In this document: piece by piece, positions 23,084 to 31,578 of the stretch
How the letters are laid out: each line of letters begins with the position of its first letter
Position numbering within the stretch: position 1 is the first letter of the stretch
Assembly (NCBI RefSeq): GCF_900143265.1
Contig: NZ_FRDJ01000013.1
Location: forward strand, 1 to 45,325
DNA length: 45,325 nucleotides
DNA from: Fervidobacterium gondwanense DSM 13020
GTDB lineage: Bacteria > Thermotogota > Thermotogae > Thermotogales > Fervidobacteriaceae
Reading direction: 5' to 3'
Translations under genes and position numbers: made by a program
Notes under the pieces: generated by a model
Told to the model about the DNA's origin: nothing
The model's database searches: none
The model's input: the letters and a program-made list of their open reading frames with translations, nothing else

Positions 23084-25438
23084 TTGGAGAGGTTAACACG
23101 AAAGAAATTTGCGGAAATATTATCTCAGCAGGTCCTTTTCTTAGACGGTGCGTACGGTACGGAATTTTTTAAGAGGGGGCATATAAAGGGAAGGGATCCG
23201 ATAGAGATTTTGAACATAAAATCCCCTGACGTTGTTGAAGAACTCCAAACTGAGTACGTGAGAGCCGGTGTTGACTTTCTATTAACGAACACGTTCAGCG
23301 GCAATCGTCATAAATTAAAGAAGCTCGGATATGAAGATTATTTCCAAGCAATAAACGAAAACGCTGTGAAAATAGCCAAGAAGTCTGCAAGCGTTTCTAA
23401 GAAACAGGTTTATGTGTTAGGTGACATTTCCTCGCTGGGCGAGTTGTTGCAACCGATAGGAGAACTCGATTCTAAGTATGTTTACGATATTTTAAAGGAA
23501 CAAGTTGAACTCTTAGTCAGAGCAGGTGTTGACGGAATAATAATCGAAACAATGAGCGATTTAAAAGAAGCGAAACTTGCTTATTTAGCCGCAAGAGATG
23601 TTTCATCCGATATACCGATTCTTGTAAGTATGACTTTTGAAGAAAACGGAGTCACTGTAACAGGTACGAGTCTGGAAGTTTACATATCGTTATTCAACGA
23701 CTTAGACGTAGATGCGGTAGGCATTAATTGTACACTTACACCGGACAAGATGCTTCCACTTGTGAAAAAATTGTCTCAGTTCTCAACTAAACCCATATTT
23801 GTAGAACCAAACGCCGGTAAACCAATACTTGGACCAGATGGAAAGCTTACTTACAAGACAACCCCGGAGGAATTCACAATTTACATAGAAGATTACGTAG
23901 AACTTGGAGCAAACATTGTTGGTGGATGTTGTGGTACCGCTCCAGAGCATATCATGTACATGACACATCACATTGGAGTAAGGACTCCTAAAAGAAGAAA
24001 AATTGAGGAACTTAACGTCGTGAGCAACAGAACTTACATGGTAAATCTCGAACCGTTTCTGGTTATCGGAGAACGCATAAACGCATCAGCAAAGAAGAAA
24101 CTGCACGCTCAAATAAAAGAATTCAATTTTGAGAACGTTAAAAAACAAGCTAAAGATCAAGAAGCAGAAGGCGCGCAAGTCTTGGACGTTAACCTTGGAC
24201 TTGAGAGTGTACTTACCGATGAACATTTCAGAAAGATTATACTGGAACTCGATAAAATAGTGAGTCTTCCTTTGTCACTCGATATACAATTCAACAACTT
24301 CCTTGAGACTGCTCTCTTTGAATACGTAGGAAGACCGCTCATAAACTCTTCTAAGGCGTTAAAAGAAGACTTAGACGAGAAGATACGATTGATGAAACGT
24401 TATGGCGGCGTGTTGATTGTTCTGGCAATGGGAAAGGAAATACCAAAGAGTGCGAAAGAAAGGTATGAAATTGCTAAACAAGCAGTAGAATACTTAGAAG
24501 AAAACGGTATATCGCGCTCTCGTGTATACGTGGATCCTTTAGTTTTGCCTATAGGTGCTAACCAAGACTACCAAGTAACTTTAGACACCATAAAGATGCT
24601 TGTCAATGATGGGATAAAGACGAGTATAGGTTTGTCGAATTTCAGTTTTGGAATGCCGAACAGAGAGAGCCTAAATGCATCATTCTTAAGCTTGGCAATG
24701 TATTTTGGCCTTTCAGCCGCTATATTGAACACCGCGGAACAGACAACGATGAATATTTTGTCCGGTATGAAAAAGATCCTTAAGAAGGAATTGACGGATA
24801 CGGCAGTTGGATCTTCAGAGAATGAACTTGTAACATATATCTTAAAAGCAGACTCAGCGAATGCAGAAAGGAATGTTTTTTCCTTCTTGGACACACTAAC
24901 GCCTATTGAAATAGCTCAAAGTGTCTTGACAAAAGCCATGGAGGAGATAGGAAATCTGTATTCAGCTAATAAGATATACCTCCCGCATCTTATCCTTGCA
25001 GCTGAGACTGTTAAACCGATATTTAATAAACTGCTTTCAATGATAAAGGAAAAAGATTCTGTAAAGCTCGGAAAGGTCATGCTCGCTACCGTTGAAGGAG
25101 ATATACATGACATTGGTAAGAAAATTGTCGCAACAGTACTTGAAAGTGCTGGTTTCGAAGTTATAGATATCGGAAAAGACGTACCAGCTGGCGAGATTGT
25201 AAAGAAGTTCTTTGAAATAAAACCGGATATTATAGGGCTGTCTGCAATGATGACAACAACCGTGGTGCAAGTCGGAAATGTCGTCACAGCTCTCAGAGAA
25301 AACAATATTCATGTACCCGTTATTTCTGGTGGAGCATCTATGAACGAAGAACTTGCAAGGAAATTCGGCTCGTATTATGCAAAAGATGCACAAGAAGCTG
25401 TTAGATTATGCAAGAAATTGTTAAGTCTTGAGAATTGA
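23084..25438 (+). CDS. metH: Cobalamin-dependent methionine synthase, without reactivation domain
   Basis: 784 residues. Domain order: homocysteine S-methyltransferase barrel (about 1-290; FLDGAYGTEFFKRG, zinc cysteines in GINC and GGCC), pterin/methyltetrahydrofolate barrel (about 315-560; VIGERINASAKKKL, LDVNLG), B12 cap helices and the cobalamin domain (about 575-784) with EGDIHDIGKK, whose His (about 675) is the lower cobalt ligand, and GGASMNEELA. The usual SAM-binding activation domain is missing; it is encoded at 21050-21610. It transfers the methyl group of methyl-THF to homocysteine via B12. Start is uncertain: TTG 23084 follows GGGGGTG; TTG 23069 or GTG 23075 are possible. A terminator follows the stop. 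Confidence 0.95.
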   Translation: MERLTRKKFAEILSQQVLFLDGAYGTEFFKRGHIKGRDPIEILNIKSPDVVEELQTEYVRAGVDFLLTNTFSGNRHKLKKLGYEDYFQAINENAVKIAKKSASVSKKQVYVLGDISSLGELLQPIGELDSKYVYDILKEQVELLVRAGVDGIIIETMSDLKEAKLAYLAARDVSSDIPILVSMTFEENGVTVTGTSLEVYISLFNDLDVDAVGINCTLTPDKMLPLVKKLSQFSTKPIFVEPNAGKPILGPDGKLTYKTTPEEFTIYIEDYVELGANIVGGCCGTAPEHIMYMTHHIGVRTPKRRKIEELNVVSNRTYMVNLEPFLVIGERINASAKKKLHAQIKEFNFENVKKQAKDQEAEGAQVLDVNLGLESVLTDEHFRKIILELDKIVSLPLSLDIQFNNFLETALFEYVGRPLINSSKALKEDLDEKIRLMKRYGGVLIVLAMGKEIPKSAKERYEIAKQAVEYLEENGISRSRVYVDPLVLPIGANQDYQVTLDTIKMLVNDGIKTSIGLSNFSFGMPNRESLNASFLSLAMYFGLSAAILNTAEQTTMNILSGMKKILKKELTDTAVGSSENELVTYILKADSANAERNVFSFLDTLTPIEIAQSVLTKAMEEIGNLYSANKIYLPHLILAAETVKPIFNKLLSMIKEKDSVKLGKVMLATVEGDIHDIGKKIVATVLESAGFEVIDIGKDVPAGEIVKKFFEIKPDIIGLSAMMTTTVVQVGNVVTALRENNIHVPVISGGASMNEELARKFGSYYAKDAQEAVRLCKKLLSLEN

Positions 25439-25455
25439 AATTGTAAAAAACAATG

Positions 25456-25485
25456 AAGGGGACTTCCGTCCCCTTTTGTATTTTC
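25456..25485 (+). terminator. Intrinsic terminator of metH
   Basis: AAGGGGAC (25456-25463), loop TTCC, GTCCCCTT (25468-25475), then TTGTATTTT. It may also serve the convergent gene ending at 25488. Confidence 0.85.
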
Positions 25486-25487
25486 GT

Positions 25488-25883
25488 TCATCTTTTCGTG
25501 TAATAGTCAGTTATAACCTCAAAAAGTTCATCTATTTCTTTTAATTTAGCTTCCTTTACCTCCAAAGGAAGTGAAGATAAAGACAGCATCCTTCTTAAGT
25601 AGTAATACCTAACAGAAATATCTGAATATGAGTCGTTGGGTGTTGCATTAAAAGTTTTAAAAGCCTTCAGAAGTTTTTCATCTGCTTCTGCTCTAAGATT
25701 TCTATACTGTTTTTTATCAAATTCGTTCCTTCTTCCAACATCAGTACCTGATTCTGGTGAAATCAAAAATCTTACTAAGATAAATAACGTGTAGACAGTT
25801 AGGAAGATAGCAAATATCCTTAAAATGATAAACAAGATGCTTATTGGTGGCATCGGAAACGTGAAATAGAACTCATATTCCAC
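25488..25883 (-). CDS. Small membrane protein with a degenerate J-like C-terminus
   Basis: About 131 residues, no recognised family. One or two hydrophobic helices at the N-terminus (ISILFIILRIFAIFLTVYTLFILVRFL, about 12-38), a charged linker, then a helical C-terminus of about 55 residues (FNATPNDSYSDISVRYYYLRRML ... ELFEVITDYYTKR). This end parallels that of the next gene (LGLKSNVPYTKVSEKYYELV ... AYEILTEYYSK), which is J-domain-like but lacks the HPD tripeptide. Start is taken as GTG 25883 after AAGGTGG; ATG 25907, overlapping the upstream gene by 8 nt, has no ribosome site. It is the last gene of a probable three-gene operon with the 25900 and 26503 genes. Function unknown. Confidence 0.7.
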   Translation of the reverse strand: MEYEFYFTFPMPPISILFIILRIFAIFLTVYTLFILVRFLISPESGTDVGRRNEFDKKQYRNLRAEADEKLLKAFKTFNATPNDSYSDISVRYYYLRRMLSLSSLPLEVKEAKLKEIDELFEVITDYYTKR

Positions 25884-25899
25884 AGAACCACCTTCTTTA

Positions 25900-26502
25900 T
25901 CAAGCATTCTTAGAATAGTATTCTGTCAAAATCTCATAAGCTTTTGCAAGCTCGTCTAGAACTTTCTGTCGCATCTCCTCAGACATCTTGGCTCTGTTGA
26001 ATTTCTTAACAAGTTCATAGTACTTTTCGCTTACTTTAGTATACGGTACATTCGATTTAAGACCTAAAAGTCTGAATGCCTCTGCAACACCCATGTCTTT
26101 TTCAGAGGAAGAAGACAAACCTGTTTCAGAGAAACTTCTTTTATACTCAAGCGTCTTTTCTCTTGTATAGTCTTCTGAAGTTTCTTCAAAATCCGATTCT
26201 GTTTTTCTTTCCTTGTTAATTAAATCCTTAATGTCCGTGCTTCTTTCTCTCGTTGGCTTTTTCCCGCCTTTGAAAATCTTGACGATAGTAGACAGTATTG
26301 CATAAGCAAAAATTACGAACACTAAAGTAGGAATGATTATGAAAATGAATGGCAATACTTTCTGAACAAACATAAAGAAATAGTAGTTCTCAAAAACTGA
26401 ACCAAAGATTGAAAGAAATATTAAAATCATGAATGCAAAAAACACAAAGCTAAAACAGCCACTTAATGCATTCTTCTGCTTACTTGCCCCTTTTTCAGAC
26501 AA
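25900..26502 (-). CDS. Membrane protein with a degenerate J-like C-terminal domain
   Basis: 200 residues. Two strongly hydrophobic helices (about 13-35 and 44-72, FIFIIIPTLVFVIFAYAIL), a charged, probably disordered linker (about 78-135, many Ser/Glu/Lys/Arg), then a C-terminal helical domain FRLLGLKSNVPYTKVSEKYYELVKKFN ... VLDELAKAYEILTEYY. That layout (L-G-L, a turn, a helix ending where J proteins have HPD, then AYEIL) is like a J domain, but HPD is replaced by FNR, so DnaK stimulation is not expected. The start TTG 26502 directly follows the upstream stop, with GGTG as ribosome site. Role unknown; a membrane-associated scaffold is only a guess. Confidence 0.72.
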   Translation of the reverse strand: MSEKGASKQKNALSGCFSFVFFAFMILIFLSIFGSVFENYYFFMFVQKVLPFIFIIIPTLVFVIFAYAILSTIVKIFKGGKKPTRERSTDIKDLINKERKTESDFEETSEDYTREKTLEYKRSFSETGLSSSSEKDMGVAEAFRLLGLKSNVPYTKVSEKYYELVKKFNRAKMSEEMRQKVLDELAKAYEILTEYYSKNA

Positions 26503-27750
26503 TCATTTCACCGTTCCTTTTTGAATGATAGAATCACCCTCAACATATGCAACGAATGTCGCGGAAGATTTAATTTTCTTTCCAAGCATCGTGTTTATAA
26601 GCGGTTCAAAGTTTATGAAAACACCCATAAAATACTTTGGATCATAGTTTGCTGTAAAAAACGTCTTATCTCCGGGTTTGTATTTGTTCGGTGCGACCGT
26701 GTACGTAATCATTCTGTCATTCTTTATAAGTAAATAACTCTCCATACCATTTTCTGTAGTGAGAACACCATATTTTTCAGAACCTATCGTAACATACTTC
26801 TTGACTTCTTCTGGCATTTTGAATCCACTTCCAAAAACAACCGAGTAGGATGAAACGGAAACATTTTGGTTATTTTGATTACTCTGATTAGACGTTTGAC
26901 TCTGTGAATCTGCACTAAGCAAACTACTCACAGCTGAACCTATATCTGCCGATGCGTACATCACACCACTTATACTCACGTTTGTTATATTTGCAACGGA
27001 TAACAATGCATCTAAAGTGCTCTTTTTCAAAGCCTCAGGTATCTGCCTGTTAACGAATATGAGCAAATCCCCTCCAACGTTCTTATCTCCGAGCACATCG
27101 ACTGGTTTTGTGTTTTGCAAAGTTTTAAGTGCATTCTTTGCAGCCTGTGTCTTTGCATCTATTTTCTGATAAAGCACAAGTGCGTTGTTCTCCACGCGGA
27201 TGTATCCGTATCCTTCAAACGATATATCTTTATCTACAATATTCGTGTACGTAACACCGAGATTTCCCTTCAACGTGCTCGATAGATTTGCTGGTACTTT
27301 CCCTCCGCCAACTTGCACGTCTGAATACACGAAGTAGTTTTCTACAAATTTTACTTTCTTGAGAGTCTCTTGTTCTAAGAAGCTTTCAAGGACTTTTCTG
27401 ACTTTTGTTGTGTTTTTCACAGGTCCAAGTACGACAGTTATATTTCCTTCTTTATCTGTAGTAACAAGCATTTCTTTCGTGAATAGGTCGAAGTCGCTCA
27501 GTGTGTACTTCATAGATAACAATTGTTGTTCGAGAACACCTAAGACGAGAGATTCAAGACCAATTCCCGTATCAGCCAATAAAGTCTGACCTATCGGAAG
27601 CGCTTTGAAGGCATCGTACGCTTTTGGAAGATCCGGGACATAAACAAGCATGGAATAATCCTTTGGCAAGAATTTCAGCGCATCGGCAAAACTCACTGTT
27701 AACAGCAGTATGGTTAGTAATAAAAAGCTCAATAGTTTTCTCAAGCTCAT
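26503..27750 (-). CDS. Secreted DUF3352-like protein
   Basis: 415 residues, not a firmly recognised family. A cleavable signal peptide is evident (LLSFLLLTILLLTVSFADA, about 6-24). The mature start FLPKDYSMLVYVPDLPKAYDAF and blocks such as KEMLVTTDKEGNITVVLGPVKN and a central VLYQKIDAKTQAAKNAL resemble DUF3352-type proteins. A Gln/Asn/Ser-rich linker (SQSQTSNQSNQNNQN) lies near residue 285. A second secreted protein of similar plan is at 16939-18762, so this looks like a small paralogous family. The ATG follows AGGAGGTG. Its stop abuts the TTG of the J-like membrane protein, so the three genes 27750 to 25488 are likely one unit. It should sit outside the membrane, near the toga. Confidence 0.75.
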   Translation of the reverse strand: MSLRKLLSFLLLTILLLTVSFADALKFLPKDYSMLVYVPDLPKAYDAFKALPIGQTLLADTGIGLESLVLGVLEQQLLSMKYTLSDFDLFTKEMLVTTDKEGNITVVLGPVKNTTKVRKVLESFLEQETLKKVKFVENYFVYSDVQVGGGKVPANLSSTLKGNLGVTYTNIVDKDISFEGYGYIRVENNALVLYQKIDAKTQAAKNALKTLQNTKPVDVLGDKNVGGDLLIFVNRQIPEALKKSTLDALLSVANITNVSISGVMYASADIGSAVSSLLSADSQSQTSNQSNQNNQNVSVSSYSVVFGSGFKMPEEVKKYVTIGSEKYGVLTTENGMESYLLIKNDRMITYTVAPNKYKPGDKTFFTANYDPKYFMGVFINFEPLINTMLGKKIKSSATFVAYVEGDSIIQKGTVK

Positions 27751-27790
27751 AGTTGTTGCACCTCCTGGAATTTTTTAACATAATATAGGT

Positions 27791-28927
27791 TCAATCTCTA
27801 TTGTACACCTCATGATATACTTCTTCAAGTTCTTCAAATTTTAACTTTTTGGTAGGTTGGTAGTTAGCAAATTCGCTCTTTCCACCACCTTTTCCACCAA
27901 ATTTCTCTATTAACTTTGATACAAAATTTCTTACATCGTATTTTTTAGAAGCAATTATGTATTTGCTGTTATCGTAAAATACTAAAATGCTGTCTTCGAA
28001 ATTTCCAATTTTAGCTAAGAAATTCCCAACTTCTGTGTATCCTTCTAAGTATACCAGACCTTTATTTGACAAATTCTGACTCAAAACAGTTGCGTATTCC
28101 TGCGAAATCTTAGAAAGTAGTAAAGCTTGGTCTCTGCTCTGGTTCAAAAGCTTTTCCACACGCAGTTCCAATTCGCCCACTGAAGATGTGAGCATTTTGG
28201 AAAGTTTTTTTAAGACGGAATTGTATTTTTGAAAGTATTTCAACGCCCTCTTCCCAGCGACTGCGTAGATCCTTGTGAGATTACCCTTGACTTTCTCAGC
28301 ATCTATTACTTTTATCAAACCTACCTCGCCAGTATTGTTAAGATGAAATCCACCACACGCAGAAACGTCGAAGTTGTCTATTTTTATAAGCCTAACTTCT
28401 CCGGTAACTTTATCGCTTAAGGGTTTTCTCAGGTTGTAATTCTTAGACCCCTCAATGTCCGTTATTATCTCTTCTATTGTATAACAAGATTGTGTAACTC
28501 TATTGGCGAGCTCTTCTGCCTCTGAGATGACTTCGCTTTCCAAAAATGGAACGTCGAGATCTATAGTTGAATACTCCTCGCCCATGTGGAAACTGACGGT
28601 TTCTATATCCGCAACCTCTAAGAACGCAGCTGAGAGAATATGCTGTCCGGTATGTTGCTGGGCGATATCTTTACGTCGCTTTTGATCGACAATGACTTCA
28701 TGGATACCTGGTGTGATAGTGCCAGCAATCTGATGGACAATTTCGTTATCTTTTTCAAAAACATGAAAAACATCTACTCCTGCAATCTTCCCCCTGTCAC
28801 CGAGCTGGCCACCCTTACCGTCTGGATAAAACGGTGATGCATTCGCATATGCATAAAACTTTCCGTCTTTTTCCTCGATTCTTGTAATTTCTACCGTGCT
28901 CTCAAAATACCTCTTGTGTATGAGCAA
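27791..28927 (-). CDS. Alanyl-tRNA editing protein, AlaX-type with DHHA1 domain
   Basis: About 378 residues. AlaX proteins are free-standing copies of the AlaRS editing domain and hydrolyse Ser- or Gly-tRNA(Ala). Zinc-site motifs are complete: QQHTGQHILSAAF (H-x-x-x-H) and SACGGFHLNNTGEVG (C-x-x-x-H). The N-terminal PFYPDGKGGQLGD is the classic first motif. A helical region follows and a C-terminal DHHA1-like domain ends with GGKGGGKSEFANYQ. Thus it is the long AlaX form. Start is taken as TTG 28927 after GGGGTGA; GTG 28936 overlaps that site. It sits 27 nt behind gltX, so it is part of the gltX transcript. Confidence 0.9.
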   Translation of the reverse strand: MLIHKRYFESTVEITRIEEKDGKFYAYANASPFYPDGKGGQLGDRGKIAGVDVFHVFEKDNEIVHQIAGTITPGIHEVIVDQKRRKDIAQQHTGQHILSAAFLEVADIETVSFHMGEEYSTIDLDVPFLESEVISEAEELANRVTQSCYTIEEIITDIEGSKNYNLRKPLSDKVTGEVRLIKIDNFDVSACGGFHLNNTGEVGLIKVIDAEKVKGNLTRIYAVAGKRALKYFQKYNSVLKKLSKMLTSSVGELELRVEKLLNQSRDQALLLSKISQEYATVLSQNLSNKGLVYLEGYTEVGNFLAKIGNFEDSILVFYDNSKYIIASKKYDVRNFVSKLIEKFGGKGGGKSEFANYQPTKKLKFEELEEVYHEVYNRD

Positions 28928-28954
28928 CTCAATCACCCCATAATGCCGAGAGTA

Positions 28955-30397
<1,443 letters not shown>

Positions 30398-30402
30398 TTA
30401 AT

Positions 30403-31578
30403 TCATCGTCTCAAAAACACCGCAGGAACATACAATTCTTCTTCAGTGAGCCCACCGTGCATTCCTGCGAGCCTTTCCTCGCCTCCGCTGTACATATATG
30501 TGAAGGCATTATTCTTTGTTGCAATCATTATAGCATCACCTATTCTGTTGTACAACTCCGGGTGTGTTCTTCCAGGACCAAAGAGTTCCATCTCGAGCGC
30601 TTCTTTATTAGACAAGAAAATTGCTGAATTTGGATAATTCTCGTCAAAGTATAACCTTAACGCATCGTAGGCACTACGCTTCAAAAGGTAGAAATACATC
30701 ATCCTCATCTCTCCACCGGGTGGAGAAGATAAAAGTCTATTAAATGAATCCGTAGGTTTCAAGAAGTTGTTGCTCGAATTTGGAATTTGAATCATTCCGT
30801 GATCAGAAGTGATTACAAAGAGCGAGTCGTGTGGCAGACTTTCAGAGGTAAATCTTTTCAATTCCATAAGTATCCTTGTCATTTCCATATCGTATGCATC
30901 GCTATCTGGTCCTTTTTTGTGCCCCAATCCGTCCAAGTGTCCCCAGTAAACGTAGAGAATTCCGCTCCAGTCTTCTAAAAGTTTCTTTCTAAGTGTTGCT
31001 AACAAGTCGCCCATGTAGTAATAACCCATTATATGTCCGTTCTTGTGTATTAGGTAAGATAATCCAGAATTGGCAATCGACGCGTGTGTTATAACTCCGC
31101 CGTACAATCCCTTTTCCTTTAACTGGTCAAATATGTTATCTATTCGATGGAGTCTTTTTTTCAGAATACTCGAGAATATATTTCCTTCAATTCCAGGATA
31201 AGTAAACTCTATCATGTTTGCAAGTCCGCCGATTTCTCTTAGGTAAAGAATATATCCTAACAATCCGTGTTCTTTTGGGGTCTTCCCTGTAAACCAACTT
31301 GTAACAGCCGCAGCTGTTGTAGAAGGAAAAACGCTCGATACCTTCAATATACTTTCAAACCCAAGTTTTTCGTTCACTTGGATAAATTTGTTGTATCCCA
31401 TTCCATCAACAAGAAATATAACTATCTTATTCACTCCATTGAAAAACCCCTCGAAGGAACCTTCGAGGGGAAATTCTGGGTGATTTGAATGACATCCAAA
31501 ATGTTTAAGAAATCGTGAGAGAAGATTTACAATAGATTTTTGGTAATCAGGCAAATAAAGCTCGTGCTCATTTAACAT
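30403..31578 (-). CDS. Alkaline phosphatase-superfamily phosphodiesterase (NPP-like)
   Basis: 391 residues. Belongs to the type I phosphodiesterase/nucleotide pyrophosphatase group: VIFLVDGMGYNKF (metal Asp, about 57), PSTTAAAVTSWFTGKTPKEHG (nucleophile Thr and the GxxPxxHG box), YVYWGHLDGLGH, and VITSDHGM (metal Asp/His). The N-terminal LPDYQKSIVNLLSRFLKHFG is also a family feature, so the long form is right. The start ATG 31578 shares its A with the malG stop (TAATG), so it is translationally coupled to malG. No signal peptide is seen. A strong terminator-like hairpin lies inside the coding region (31447-31470). Substrate unknown; nucleotides or phosphodiesters are likely. Confidence 0.88.
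   Translation of the reverse strand: MLNEHELYLPDYQKSIVNLLSRFLKHFGCHSNHPEFPLEGSFEGFFNGVNKIVIFLVDGMGYNKFIQVNEKLGFESILKVSSVFPSTTAAAVTSWFTGKTPKEHGLLGYILYLREIGGLANMIEFTYPGIEGNIFSSILKKRLHRIDNIFDQLKEKGLYGGVITHASIANSGLSYLIHKNGHIMGYYYMGDLLATLRKKLLEDWSGILYVYWGHLDGLGHKKGPDSDAYDMEMTRILMELKRFTSESLPHDSLFVITSDHGMIQIPNSSNNFLKPTDSFNRLLSSPPGGEMRMMYFYLLKRSAYDALRLYFDENYPNSAIFLSNKEALEMELFGPGRTHPELYNRIGDAIMIATKNNAFTYMYSGGEERLAGMHGGLTEEELYVPAVFLRR
31442..31470 (-). terminator. Terminator-like hairpin inside the phosphodiesterase gene
   Basis: Perfect 11-bp stem CCCCTCGAAGG (31447-31457) with 31460-31470, 2-base AA centre, followed on the minus strand by TTTTT. It is 108 nt downstream of the malG stop, inside codons for PLEGSFEGFF. 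It could be a partial terminator for mal transcripts. Confidence 0.7.
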
